This document shows positions 1 through 8,393 of a stretch of DNA of 64,000 nt, in pieces. Position 1 is the stretch's first letter, and each line of letters opens with the position of its first letter. This DNA comes from Persicitalea jodogahamensis. Its GTDB lineage: Bacteria; Bacteroidota; Bacteroidia; Cytophagales; Spirosomataceae. Both the position numbers and the translations under genes were made by a program. Under the pieces are notes generated by a model. That model saw only the letters and a list, made by a program, of their open reading frames with translations. It had not been told where the DNA came from and ran no database searches. The stretch lies in the NCBI RefSeq assembly GCF_014651615.1, contig NZ_BMXF01000001.1, positions 372,001 through 436,000 on the forward strand, in the 5' to 3' direction.

Positions 1-96
1 TTGATACGGAAGTATTGAGCAGAAGATTTGGCGAAAAACCGTTTGCGTTGTATTGAAGCATCCCAAACTACTTTTGTTTCAGTCGGGGCACCTCAA

Positions 97-852
97 TTAG
101 CTTTTTCGATAAACCGTCGTCGCCGCTGCCTGTGCTGCTGCCAAAATGGTAATGTCTGCAATCATCACGTGAGCGGGGGCGTTTACTGCATAGGCTATGC
201 TGTCGGCGATATCCTCGGCCCGCAACGGTACAAATCCCTCATAAACTTTATCGGCACGAGCCTCGTCGCCTTTGAAGCGCACCATCGAAAATTCGGTTTC
301 TACCGCGCCGGGGGCGATGTTGGTCACTTTGATACCGTGCTGGGTTAAGTCAAGGCGCATGCCTTCGCTGAGGGCTTCAACGGCGGCTTTGGAAGCGCAA
401 TACACCGTACCGTTGGCATAAGTCTGCTTGCCCGCGATAGAACTAATGTTGACGATATGACCGCGGCCTCGCTGCACCATGCCGGGTGTCACGGCCTTGG
501 TCAGATACAAAAGTCCTTTCACATTGCTGTCGAGCATGGCATCCCAGTCCTCAGGATCACCCTCGTCCACAGGGCCGAAGCCGTGAGCGTTTCCGGCGTT
601 GTTGACCAGAATGTCGATGTTTCGCCACTCGCTAGGCAACGAGTCTATTGCTTTGAAAGTACCTGTACGGTCGCGGACATCGAATTCCAGGGTCGTGGTC
701 TTTACGTAGGGGCCGAGGGCTTCGCTCAGTTCGCGCAGCCGTTCCCGGCGGCGACCGCAGAGAATGAGGTCGATATTACTTTTGGCGAAAGCCTCGGCAG
801 TGGCCTTTCCGATACCGGAGGACGCGCCGGTGATAAGAGCTATTCGTGACAT
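97..852 (-). CDS. SDR family NAD(P)-dependent oxidoreductase
   Basis: A 251-residue classical short-chain dehydrogenase/reductase, probably cytosolic, that would move hydride between NAD(P)H and an alcohol or carbonyl. The cofactor-binding TGASSGIG lies at residues 8-15, NNAG at 84-87, the catalytic serine around 137-138, and the catalytic Tyr151-x-x-x-Lys155 in YCASK. Basic residues after strand 2 (GRRRERL, about 33-39) suggest NADP(H). The length and the closing IADITILAAAQAA segment resemble the YdfG / serine 3-dehydrogenase group, but the substrate cannot be read from the sequence. It starts at an ATG and is divergent from the NlpC/P60 gene across a short AT-rich spacer. Family call is firm, substrate unknown. 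Confidence 0.9.
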   Translation of the reverse strand: MSRIALITGASSGIGKATAEAFAKSNIDLILCGRRRERLRELSEALGPYVKTTTLEFDVRDRTGTFKAIDSLPSEWRNIDILVNNAGNAHGFGPVDEGDPEDWDAMLDSNVKGLLYLTKAVTPGMVQRGRGHIVNISSIAGKQTYANGTVYCASKAAVEALSEGMRLDLTQHGIKVTNIAPGAVETEFSMVRFKGDEARADKVYEGFVPLRAEDIADSIAYAVNAPAHVMIADITILAAAQAAATTVYRKS

Positions 853-977
853 GAATTCAGGAAAAAATAGTGATTGAGTGAATAAAAAAGCAACTAGTAA
901 AGATGGATAAAGTTAAGCAAATTGCCTTTCAATGGTTAGATTCGCCTTCAATAAGACAATCAGGAACAGACACGAAA

Positions 978-2135
978 ATGAAATTCGCCACCTTACTTTG
1001 TGCTTTTATCGCTGGTTTCGGCCTGAGTTATGGCCAGCTTCCCAAGCAAATGCAGAAAACCATCGACCAAGTGCGGCAGCAGTACGCACCAGATCGCCGG
1101 GTGGCCATTTTTCAAATTGAAGCTGATGAAAACGGAATTCTGACGGGAAAGACCAATCTGCCCGAAGCGAAAAGTGATTTATTGCAAAAACTCAGTAACG
1201 CGGGTCTGAAGTACCAGGACAGTATCCAGACATTACCCGCCGCAATACTGGGCGAGCAGATTTACGGAGTAGTGAACCTCTCGGTAGCCAACATTCGCTC
1301 GCAGCCCCGCGACGCCGCCGAACTGGCCACACAGGCTTTGCTGGGGATGCCATTGAAAGTATTGAACAAAGATCGCGGCTGGTACCTGGTACAAACGCCC
1401 GACCATTACATTGCCTGGTTGGACTGGGGCGGTTTCCAGCGCATGAATCAAGCGGATTTTGAATCCTGGGAAGGTGCTGAAAAGATCATCGTTTTATCTC
1501 CCTACACTTTCTCCTACGAGGAAACCGACGCCGATGGTCAGACCGTCTCGGATCTGGTGGCGGGCGATTTATTAAAAATGCTTGATGAGAAGGGGGAGTT
1601 CTACCATGTACAGTACCCTGACGGGCGTACCGCCTACATAAAAAAGGCTGATGCCAGGCCTTATGCAGAATGGCTGGCTTCCCTCACTATTTCGGAAGAT
1701 AAACTGGTGGGTACCGCCAAACGCATGATGGGGTTGCCCTATCTGTGGGGCGGGACATCGTACAAGGGCGTGGACTGTAGCGGTTTCACCAAAACCATCT
1801 ACCTGCTCAATGGCTGGGTACTCCCACGCGATGCTTCCCAGCAAGTGCATTCGGGCACGCTGGTAGATACCGACAGAGGGTTCGACAAGCTGCGGCCCGG
1901 CGACCTGCTGTTCTTCGGCACTAAGGCGGGTGAAACTACCGCGGAAAAGGTAACACATGTGGGCATGTGGATCGGCAACGGTGAGTTTATCCATGCTTCA
2001 GGTAAAGTTCGTGTCAGCAGTATGAATGCCCGGGCCCCTAACTACGACGATTTTGAGAAGAATCGTTTTATCCGTGCCAAGCGGCTACTCGGCAACGCTC
2101 GGGGCGTTCAGGAGTTGAAGGCAATGGTGAATTGA
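978..2135 (+). CDS. Secreted NlpC/P60 (C40) peptidase with SH3-like domains
   Basis: A 385-residue peptidoglycan endopeptidase. I chose the ATG at 978 because it opens directly on a signal peptide (MKFATLLCAFIAGFGLSYGQ); an in-frame ATG at 903 would add 25 polar residues ahead of it. The middle carries two bacterial SH3-like stretches (around VVNLSVANIRSQPRDAAEL and the following EFYHVQYPDGRTAYIKKAD), which usually bind cell wall. The C-terminal NlpC/P60 domain has the catalytic Cys267 in VDCSGF, His327 in THVGMW and a third polar residue, His339, in FIHASG. It probably cleaves the gamma-D-Glu to diamino-acid bond of stem peptides in the periplasm. It stands alone, divergent from the SDR gene. 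Confidence 0.9.
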   Translation: MKFATLLCAFIAGFGLSYGQLPKQMQKTIDQVRQQYAPDRRVAIFQIEADENGILTGKTNLPEAKSDLLQKLSNAGLKYQDSIQTLPAAILGEQIYGVVNLSVANIRSQPRDAAELATQALLGMPLKVLNKDRGWYLVQTPDHYIAWLDWGGFQRMNQADFESWEGAEKIIVLSPYTFSYEETDADGQTVSDLVAGDLLKMLDEKGEFYHVQYPDGRTAYIKKADARPYAEWLASLTISEDKLVGTAKRMMGLPYLWGGTSYKGVDCSGFTKTIYLLNGWVLPRDASQQVHSGTLVDTDRGFDKLRPGDLLFFGTKAGETTAEKVTHVGMWIGNGEFIHASGKVRVSSMNARAPNYDDFEKNRFIRAKRLLGNARGVQELKAMVN

Positions 2136-2305
2136 GCAATGAATGCTGCAGACCGACAAAATATAGCAGCGTGCCACAAAATTTACCGATTGAAAGATCA
2201 AATACCAGGAGAGCTGATCGACTCAACAAATCAGCACCTCAACAAATAAACCCCCAACAATATCGTTTCTTTGAAGAAATACCCCCAATAAACTGTCAAC
2301 TATCT

Positions 2306-2313
2306 TAATTTTG
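2306..2313 (+). promoter_or_regulatory. Bacteroidota -7 element ahead of the DUF6089 genes
   Basis: TAATTTTG fits the TAnnTTTG -7 consensus 21 bases before the ATG at 2334. No TTTG sits at the usual 19-21 base spacing upstream, so only the -7 half is clear. Confidence 0.45.
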
Positions 2314-2333
2314 CCGGAAAAACGGCATTAACT

Positions 2334-3350
2334 ATGCATATCTTTTTTGAAAAACACCGGGTGAAAGCAACAGGAGCGGCGGTAGCCATGCTGATGCTAT
2401 TGGTAAGTGAAGCGGCCACGGCGCAGTTCAAAAGCAGCAACTTCGTTCCTTATTCAAGCGTTTCAGTAGGTATCGGGACATCCAGTTATTATGGTGATCT
2501 GGCCCCTTACAGTCGTCCCTTTGCGTCGACCTTTGGAATGATGCGATGGAGTGTTACAGCTGACTACACCCGTCACTTTACTCCGCGCTTTGGAGCACGG
2601 GCTTCTTTTACCTGGGCGCGAATTTCTGGTGACGACTTTCAGATGAATAAAGGCTCTAACGGGAGAGCTCTTTCTTTCGCCCGTAACCTGCACTTCCGCA
2701 ATGATTTGAAAGAATTTGCCTTGACCGGTATCTTCAAAATAATCCCAGACAGCCGCAGCTACGATCGCCGTCCACAATTTAGCCCCTACATTTTTGCGGG
2801 TATTGCTGCCGTGGCCCATAACCCCATGGCTCGTGTACCGGACTTAGATGGCAATCAATGGGTGAAGCTTCAACCATTAGGGACCGAAGGACAGGGTAGC
2901 CCAGGTGACTACGCCAAACCTTATTCTTTGGTACAGCTGGCTATTCCGGTCGGTTTTGGACTGCGTTACAAAATCAACCAGCGTTTCGACGTTTCGGCGG
3001 AGTTGGGCTTCCGTTTCACCTCTACTGATTATCTTGATGATGTGAGTGGTAACTACCCTGACCCCAACGTACTGAAAGATGATCTTTCTCGGGCTATGTC
3101 TAATCGCTCAGCCGAGCCAACCGCTGCGCGAAAAGGCGGCGACCGAACTGCTGGACTTAGGAATTTTCTGGCTGAGCAGTACGGAATAAACGACGCGGGC
3201 ATTGATCCTTTCGTTGCTATCGGGCAGACAGATTATGCATCACCCGGGACACCGCGTGGTAACCCTGCCCGTAAAGACTCCTATATGCTAGGGAGCATCC
3301 ACCTGACATATATTATAGGCAGCCCGATTAAGTGTCCACCGCTAAAATAG
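2334..3350 (+). CDS. DUF6089-like outer membrane beta-barrel protein (paralogue 1)
   Basis: A 338-residue predicted outer membrane protein with an N-terminal signal sequence ending near residue 30 (EAATAQF). The body alternates aromatic and small residues as barrel strands do: SVGIGTSSYYGDLAP near the start, TADYTRHFTPRFGARASFTW, then PYIFAGIAAVAHNP and GFGLRYKINQRFDVSAELGFRF, ending in HLTYIIGSPIKCP. The YGDLAP, SGDDF and ARNLHFRNDL blocks recur in the next gene (KGDIAP, TGDDAF, ARNLSFRTKL), so the two are paralogues. DUF6089-type proteins are common in Bacteroidota; their function is not established. A loop of about 60 residues after the DYLDDVSGNYPDP block is absent from the shorter paralogue. 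Likely one transcription unit with the following two genes. Confidence 0.75.
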   Translation: MHIFFEKHRVKATGAAVAMLMLLVSEAATAQFKSSNFVPYSSVSVGIGTSSYYGDLAPYSRPFASTFGMMRWSVTADYTRHFTPRFGARASFTWARISGDDFQMNKGSNGRALSFARNLHFRNDLKEFALTGIFKIIPDSRSYDRRPQFSPYIFAGIAAVAHNPMARVPDLDGNQWVKLQPLGTEGQGSPGDYAKPYSLVQLAIPVGFGLRYKINQRFDVSAELGFRFTSTDYLDDVSGNYPDPNVLKDDLSRAMSNRSAEPTAARKGGDRTAGLRNFLAEQYGINDAGIDPFVAIGQTDYASPGTPRGNPARKDSYMLGSIHLTYIIGSPIKCPPLK

Positions 3351-3458
3351 CGTCAGGCTGATGGTCAGGATAATCAAGGCGGATGTTCTGGAGTGTTTTC
3401 TCTGGAACAGCCGCCTTCAATTTGATAACAGATTCTCTACAATTTAAAACTGAATCCC

Positions 3459-4133
3459 TTGTTCAATTTGTTCCGTTCTGGTCTTATCATAACAGCCTTA
3501 TTAATGGTCAGTGGCTTGTGCATAGCGCAGAAAGTGGAGATTGGAGCCAGTTTGGGAGGACTAAATTACAAGGGCGACATTGCTCCGGCTTTCAATCCCC
3601 GTTTCCTGCGGCCGGGTGGAAGCCTTTTTTTTCGATACAATGTAAGCCGTTCATTGACCCTGCGCACCGAAGCAATGATGGGCAGTATCACGGGCGACGA
3701 CGCCTTCAGCAAAGATCCTTTTCAGAAGGCTCGCAATCTTTCTTTCCGCACCAAGCTGTCGGAAGCCAATCTGGTCACAGAATATAATTTTCTGAATTAC
3801 GAAGACCGCCGCTTCGCGCTAAACTGGACGCCCTACGTTTTTGCGGGAATTGGCTATTCCCGCTTTTCTCCCGACCCAAAGACTTCCGATTATCCGACTA
3901 AGGGATGGGTGCTGCCCTACGGCATCGGGGTCAAGTACCAAATCAACCGTCCTTGGAATGTGGGTCTGGAATTCGGCACCCGAAAGACTTTTACTGATCA
4001 TTTAGATAATCTGGGCGGAACACCAACTACCACCAACAAATTGGATCAGGGCGACATGACCACAAAAGATACTTATTACTACCTTGGCTTTTCGGTGAGC
4101 TATACCTTCTACCGTATCATTTGTCCCGAATGA
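3459..4133 (+). CDS. DUF6089-like outer membrane beta-barrel protein (paralogue 2)
   Basis: A 224-residue barrel-type protein, shorter than its upstream paralogue but with the same blocks (GGLNYKGDIAP, ITGDDAF, ARNLSFRTKL, YVFAGIGYSRF, GVKYQINRPWNVGLEFGTR). The start is TTG at 3459: the reading frame opens after a stop at 3426, holds no ATG before the middle of the signal peptide, and TTG gives a sensible leader (MFNLFRSGLIITALLMVSGLC). TTG at 3468 is an alternative. The 3' end overlaps the next gene in an ATGA arrangement (4130-4133), which suggests coupled translation. Function of the family is unknown; an outer membrane location is inferred from composition and leader. Confidence 0.72.
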   Translation: MFNLFRSGLIITALLMVSGLCIAQKVEIGASLGGLNYKGDIAPAFNPRFLRPGGSLFFRYNVSRSLTLRTEAMMGSITGDDAFSKDPFQKARNLSFRTKLSEANLVTEYNFLNYEDRRFALNWTPYVFAGIGYSRFSPDPKTSDYPTKGWVLPYGIGVKYQINRPWNVGLEFGTRKTFTDHLDNLGGTPTTTNKLDQGDMTTKDTYYYLGFSVSYTFYRIICPE

Positions 4134-4678
4134 AGAAAAAAGTTCTACTCCTCAGTACAGCATTATTAGTCATCCTCCTAGCTGCTGCCTTTATCGGCTA
4201 CCGCAGTTATACGAAGTCGTTCAGCCCCGAAGCAGTGGCTGAATTCAATCAAAACGGTCTCGACATTCGTGTACAGTACTGCCGTCCCGCCAAGAAGAGA
4301 CGCCTGATCTTCGGCCGTGAATCGGACAATGCTCTCGTACCCTACGATAAAGTATGGCGTACCGGAGCCAACGAAGCCACCCTTATCACCTTTGCCAACG
4401 ATGTAACGGTCGCCGAGACCCCCGTGCCATCGGGTACTTATTCACTCTGGACCGTTCCCGGTCCCGCCAAATGGCAGCTTGTCATTAACCGCGAAACAGG
4501 CCAATGGGGTACCCAATACAATGATGGTATGGATCTCACCCGGATCGAAATACCGATTCGCATCAATCCTCGGGTAACGGAAAATTTCAAAATATTTTTT
4601 GAACAAAAGCCATACGGGGCTGACCTAATTCTAAACTGGGATCAAACCGAAGCGATTGCCGCCATTCGTTCTGAATAG
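4130..4678 (+). CDS. DUF2911 domain protein, membrane anchored
   Basis: A 182-residue protein starting at the ATG that overlaps the previous stop codon; a TTG nine bases upstream is a weaker choice. Residues 2-25 form one hydrophobic segment (KKVLLLSTALLVILLAAAFIG), an anchor or uncleaved signal. The rest is a DUF2911 domain: VQYCRPAKKRRLIFG, then the family hallmark LVPYDKVWRTGANEAT, PSGTYSLWTVPG, and a closing ADLILNWDQTE strand. DUF2911 proteins are widespread in Bacteroidota and lack an assigned reaction. ATGA overlap with a DUF6089 barrel gene suggests that the two products are made together and act at the envelope, which is inference. Confidence 0.85.
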   Translation: MKKKVLLLSTALLVILLAAAFIGYRSYTKSFSPEAVAEFNQNGLDIRVQYCRPAKKRRLIFGRESDNALVPYDKVWRTGANEATLITFANDVTVAETPVPSGTYSLWTVPGPAKWQLVINRETGQWGTQYNDGMDLTRIEIPIRINPRVTENFKIFFEQKPYGADLILNWDQTEAIAAIRSE

Positions 4679-4852
4679 TTGTGGATTTGTTATCATTATT
4701 AACATCGTCAGGAAAAATCCAATACTTTTTTCTTCACGTTTGCAAAGAGGCAATTTGCGGGACGGCCGGTGATTCAAAGCCTATGCTACGCGGAGTGATC
4801 CGGCCGGCCTTTCGCCAAAGCCTCAAACTTCCCCTCCCTCCAAGATGCCACT

Positions 4853-5752
4853 ATGTTCGTAACTGCCATTGAAAAAGTCACCCCCTTTACCCGTCCTATT
4901 AATTTCATTACCCGCTATTATGGTGGCGGCGAGATTGTCCCTGGTTCGGCAACGATGTTTTTTGTCAATGAGCAGGGCTTCGCTGTTACCTGCAAGCACG
5001 TAGTTGAGCACATTGTTCACGGACAGGCTATTTACAGTCATTTTCTAAAATTTAAAGGCGAACTACGCAAGTTCGAAAAAGAGAAAAACCACTCACTGCA
5101 TCAGAAAAGACTGGAAGACCACTATGGCATGACGAAGGAAACGGTGATTCGCATATTGCCTAATTTCCTGAATTCCGTCAGACGGGAACTCACCATGGAA
5201 ATAACGCCGCACCCCACTCAGGATCTGGCTATTATTAAGTTTGCGAGTTTTGATGAAAATTTTTACCAAGGCCACGCCTTTTTTTTGCGCGATGGCGATG
5301 TGCGACAAGGCCGCTCGCTTTGCCGTCTTGGCTATCCCTTTCCGGAGTTTACCAACTACCGCTACAATAAAGACATGGACGACATCGAATGGACGACCGA
5401 CGGGCGGCAAAGCTCACCAAGTTTTCCGCTGGATGGCATCGTGACTCGTCAGATCGGCGATCCCGTCACAAACCGCGTTCAGGGCATTGAACTCAGCACA
5501 CCCGGTCTGCGCGGCCAAAGCGGAGGCCCGCTCTTCGACAGGCATGGTATCGTGTACGGAATGCAATCATCTACCAGGCATTTGCACCTTGGCTTTGACC
5601 AGATTAACAAGGAAGTTTCGATCGGTGCCAAAAAGCAGCGGGTATCCAACTACCCCTTCCTGAACGTGGGACAGTGCGTCCACGTCAATGTTATCAAAGA
5701 GTTCCTGCGGGAAAAGGGGGTGAAGTATTACGAAGCCGATCCTGGTGTTTGA
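4853..5752 (+). CDS. Trypsin-like serine protease, no signal peptide
   Basis: A 299-residue chymotrypsin-fold peptidase. The triad can be placed: His49 in TCKHVVEH, Asp124 in TQDLAIIKF, and Ser223 in the GQSGGPLFD nucleophile loop. A cleavable signal peptide and a PDZ domain are both missing, so this is not a normal DegP/HtrA; it looks like a stand-alone cytosolic peptidase. A charged insertion (about 66-110, KFKGELRKFEKEKNHSLHQK) lies between His and Asp. A bulge of GC-rich inverted repeat precedes it (GGCCGG near 4764 and CCGGCC near 4800). Neighbours share no obvious pathway. Substrate unknown; proteolytic activity is expected because all three catalytic residues are present. Confidence 0.82.
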   Translation: MFVTAIEKVTPFTRPINFITRYYGGGEIVPGSATMFFVNEQGFAVTCKHVVEHIVHGQAIYSHFLKFKGELRKFEKEKNHSLHQKRLEDHYGMTKETVIRILPNFLNSVRRELTMEITPHPTQDLAIIKFASFDENFYQGHAFFLRDGDVRQGRSLCRLGYPFPEFTNYRYNKDMDDIEWTTDGRQSSPSFPLDGIVTRQIGDPVTNRVQGIELSTPGLRGQSGGPLFDRHGIVYGMQSSTRHLHLGFDQINKEVSIGAKKQRVSNYPFLNVGQCVHVNVIKEFLREKGVKYYEADPGV

Positions 5753-5802
5753 GCTGTTCAGGGCTGGTGAAAAATAAAAAGAGTCATCACCAGCTTGCTG
5801 TT

Positions 5803-5834
5803 TTTGGCGCAAAAAACAATATCCCCTAACTTTG
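5803..5834 (+). promoter_or_regulatory. Bacteroidota promoter for the PhyH gene
   Basis: TTTG (5803-5806) and TAACTTTG (5827-5834) match the -33 and -7 consensus of Bacteroidota primary sigma factors with a 20-base spacer. Transcription would begin near 5840, leaving a leader of about 95 bases before the ATG at 5934. That leader can form two hairpins: GGCCG/CGGCC, and CCATC...GATGG with a neighbouring CTT/AAG pairing. Confidence 0.7.
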
Positions 5835-5933
5835 GAGATGTCCTGATCTCAGGGGCCGCTCATAGCAGAGGATCACCGGCCATCTTCCTTTCAAGCCTAA
5901 GGATGGAAAGGACCTAAACTTTGAACTGACAAC

Positions 5934-6755
5934 ATGACCATTGATAAACTCGCGCTGCTGAAGGAATTGGAGCAACCTTATGATCTACCCGAGGCTGCCA
6001 TTACCTTTTATCAGGAATTTGGCTATGTGAAGCTGAAAAATGTCCTGAGTGAGGAGCTACTGGGATATTACGGGAAAATTATCAGCGATAAGGTCATCGA
6101 ACTCAACACGCTCACCAAGCCGATGGAGGAGCGCACGACCTACGAAAAAGCTTTTCTGCAAATTATGAATTTGTGGAGGAAAGACGACGAGGTCAAAGAG
6201 TTTGCCTTCTCAAAACGGCTGGCTAAAATCGCTACTGACCTCATGGAGGTGAAGGGGGTGAGGATGTACCATGATCAGGCATTGTACAAGGAACCATCGG
6301 GTGGGATTACGCCCTGGCACGCCGACCAGTTCTACTGGCCGCTGTCCACCGACAAGACCATAACCGTCTGGATTCCGTTGCAAACTACCCCCATGAATAT
6401 GGGGCCGCTGGCATTTGCCGAAAAAAGTCAGTCGGTGGAAATAGGCCGCGACCTGGAGATCAGCGACGAAAGCGAGGCGTACATGGCCACCCAACTCACG
6501 CCCTTCGATCTCAATGAAACGCCCTTCGAGCTAGGTGAAGTCAGCTTTCATGCGGGCTGGCTTTTTCACCGGGCCGGAGCCAATAAATCCGATGAGCCAC
6601 GGAAAGTGATGACGATGATCTACATGGATAAGGATCAGAAAATCACTAAACCAACCAACCGCTATCAGGAGGCCGACTGGAAAACCTGGCTTGCCAGTAA
6701 GGAAATCGGCACCGTTCCCGACAGCGAATTGAATCCGGTGTTATTCAATTATTGA
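5934..6755 (+). CDS. Phytanoyl-CoA dioxygenase (PhyH) family protein
   Basis: A 273-residue Fe(II)/2-oxoglutarate-dependent oxygenase-like protein. The metal triad is visible: His129 and Asp131 in TPWHADQFYWPL, and a distal His212 in FHRAGANKSDEPRKVMT, with Arg223 as the likely 2-oxoglutarate ligand. Family members hydroxylate diverse small molecules, so the substrate cannot be stated. Ends 45 bases before fabI; the two may be co-transcribed, although the spacer has no shared promoter evidence either way. It has its own well-formed promoter (5803-5834) and a structured-looking leader. The ATG is the only sensible start. Confidence 0.87.
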   Translation: MTIDKLALLKELEQPYDLPEAAITFYQEFGYVKLKNVLSEELLGYYGKIISDKVIELNTLTKPMEERTTYEKAFLQIMNLWRKDDEVKEFAFSKRLAKIATDLMEVKGVRMYHDQALYKEPSGGITPWHADQFYWPLSTDKTITVWIPLQTTPMNMGPLAFAEKSQSVEIGRDLEISDESEAYMATQLTPFDLNETPFELGEVSFHAGWLFHRAGANKSDEPRKVMTMIYMDKDQKITKPTNRYQEADWKTWLASKEIGTVPDSELNPVLFNY

Positions 6756-6800
6756 AAAGAAAAACCACGTTTATCATTCATCATTCACTACTCATACTTA

Positions 6801-7616
6801 ATGTCTTACGGTTTATTAAAAGGAAAAAAGGGAATCATTTCCGGCGCTTTGGACGAAAACTCTATCGCCTGGAAAGTCGCATTGAAGGCTAAAGAAGAAG
6901 GCGCGACCTTCACCCTCACCAACGCCCCCATTGCCATGCGTATGGGCGCCATCAACCAACTTGCCGAGCAGTGCGACGCCAAGGTGATTCCGGCGGATGC
7001 CACTTCGACGGAAGATTTGGAAAAACTCTACACCGAGTCGATGGACGCGTTGGGCGGAAAAGTCGATTTCGTGCTGCACTCCATCGGGATGAGCCCCAAT
7101 GTCCGCAAAGGCCGTGAGTACAACAACCTCAACTACGAGTGGTACATGAAAAGCGTGGACGTATCGGCGATGTCGCTGCACAAAATGCTGCAATCAGCTG
7201 AGAAGTTGGACGCTATCAATGAGTGGGGCTCTGTCGTGGCGCTTTCCTACATCGCTGCGCAAAGGGCATTCCCTTTCTACAATGACATGGCGGATGCCAA
7301 AGCGATTCTCGAAAGCATCGCCCGGAGCTACGGCTACCGCTACGCCAAGTCCAAAAAAGTACGTGTGAACACCATCTCGCAATCGCCCACACCCACTACG
7401 GCAGGTACGGGTATCGGCGGCTTCGATTCGTTCTTTTCGTTTGCCGAAAAAATGAGTCCGCTTGGCAATGCCACCGCCGACGATTGCGCCAACTACGTCA
7501 TCACGCTCTTTTCCGATCTCACGCGCATGGTCACGATGCAGAATCTCTTCCACGACGGCGGCTACTCGACTACCGGCATTTCGGAGGAATTGATGGCCAT
7601 GATTCAGGGAAAGTAA
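6801..7616 (+). CDS. fabI: Enoyl-[acyl-carrier-protein] reductase (NADH) FabI
   Basis: A 271-residue divergent SDR that catalyses the last, NADH-dependent reduction in each cycle of type II fatty acid elongation. The N-terminal LLKGKKGIISGALDENSIAWKVA block replaces the usual TGxxxGIG and is typical of FabI from Bacteroidota. The active-site Tyr/Lys pair lies in the SYIAAQRAFPFYNDMADAKA segment with the FabI spacing Y-x6-K, and the substrate-loop region SQSPTPTTAGTGIGGF follows. Length matches the family. It is followed by a long perfect hairpin (7654-7689), and there is no other fatty acid gene next to it. Confidence 0.95.
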   Translation: MSYGLLKGKKGIISGALDENSIAWKVALKAKEEGATFTLTNAPIAMRMGAINQLAEQCDAKVIPADATSTEDLEKLYTESMDALGGKVDFVLHSIGMSPNVRKGREYNNLNYEWYMKSVDVSAMSLHKMLQSAEKLDAINEWGSVVALSYIAAQRAFPFYNDMADAKAILESIARSYGYRYAKSKKVRVNTISQSPTPTTAGTGIGGFDSFFSFAEKMSPLGNATADDCANYVITLFSDLTRMVTMQNLFHDGGYSTTGISEELMAMIQGK

Positions 7617-7653
7617 CCCAGGCTTTACCGAGGTCGCCGGCGCGGTTAAACGT

Positions 7654-7689
7654 TTGGAGGTTCGATTTTACCAAAAATCGAACCTCCAA
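7654..7689. terminator. Perfect 16-bp hairpin after fabI
   Basis: Arms 7654-7669 (TTGGAGGTTCGATTTT) and 7674-7689 are exact reverse complements around a 4-base loop. It sits 37 bases past the fabI stop. No T-tract follows, so termination is probable rather than certain. Confidence 0.55.
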
Positions 7690-7712
7690 CGGCGAAAGTC
7701 CGTTAGCACAAC

Positions 7713-8393
7713 ATGAATAGCATTCTTGACCTCCAAAGCGTAAACAAAACCTACCAGAGTGGGGGACGCGATCTTACGGTACTTGACAACGTCAGTTTCT
7801 CGGTAGAAACTGGCGCAAGCATAGCCATTGTCGGGCCTTCGGGTAGCGGAAAAACTACCCTGCTTGGCTTGTGCGCGGGCCTGGACCGTGCCTCGTCGGG
7901 TAGTGTGGAACTGCACGGTACCAAGCTCAATGGTCTTACCGAGAATCAACTGGCCGCCCTGCGCAACCGTTACGTAGGTTTTATTTTTCAGAATTTTCAG
8001 TTGATGCCGACCCTCACGGCTATCGAAAACGTGATGGTGCCTCTGGAACTTCGGGGCGAGAAAAACGTGCGGCCCGTAGCAATAGACTTACTCGATAAAG
8101 TCGGTCTGGCCGACCGGTCGCACCATTATCCCACCCAGCTTAGCGGCGGCGAGCAGCAGCGGGTGTCGCTGGCGCGGGCTTTCTCCAATCAGCCCCAAAT
8201 CCTTTTCGCCGACGAACCCACGGGAAACCTGGACGCCGAAACTAGCGAGAAAGTCATTCAGCTGCTATTCGACCTTAATCAGCAAGCAGGTACTACGCTC
8301 GTTCTTGTCACCCACGATCTTGACCTGGCAGCCCGCACCCAGCGCATTGTGCGGATCAAAGGTGGAAAAATCGTTTCCGATGCAAGAGTTTAG
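7713..8393 (+). CDS. ABC transporter ATP-binding protein (YbbA/LolD type)
   Basis: A 226-residue ABC ATPase of the MacB/LolD/YbbA superfamily. Walker A is GPSGSGKTT (about 42-50), the Q-loop lies in FIFQNFQLMPTLT, the signature is LSGGEQQR and Walker B is [12 protein letters not shown], followed by the H-loop in LVTHDLDLA. It overlaps the next gene by 14 bases (8380-8393). The pair of a short ATPase with one large permease is the YbbA-YbbP layout, as distinct from LolCDE with two permeases. The cargo is unknown; such transporters act on envelope lipids or lipoproteins, or extrude hydrophobic compounds. Confidence 0.92.
   Translation: MNSILDLQSVNKTYQSGGRDLTVLDNVSFSVETGASIAIVGPSGSGKTTLLGLCAGLDRASSGSVELHGTKLNGLTENQLAALRNRYVGFIFQNFQLMPTLTAIENVMVPLELRGEKNVRPVAIDLLDKVGLADRSHHYPTQLSGGEQQRVSLARAFSNQPQILFADEPTGNLDAETSEKVIQLLFDLNQQAGTTLVLVTHDLDLAARTQRIVRIKGGKIVSDARV

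Noticed and set aside
1-96. Possible gene remnant at the left edge
   Set aside because: No frame with coding character and no motif; treated as a spacer downstream of the SDR gene.
3383-3787. 134-codon plus-strand frame ahead of and overlapping DUF6089 paralogue 2
   Set aside because: It runs through the supported gene in another frame and lacks any family feature, and no frameshift is needed once TTG at 3459 is accepted.
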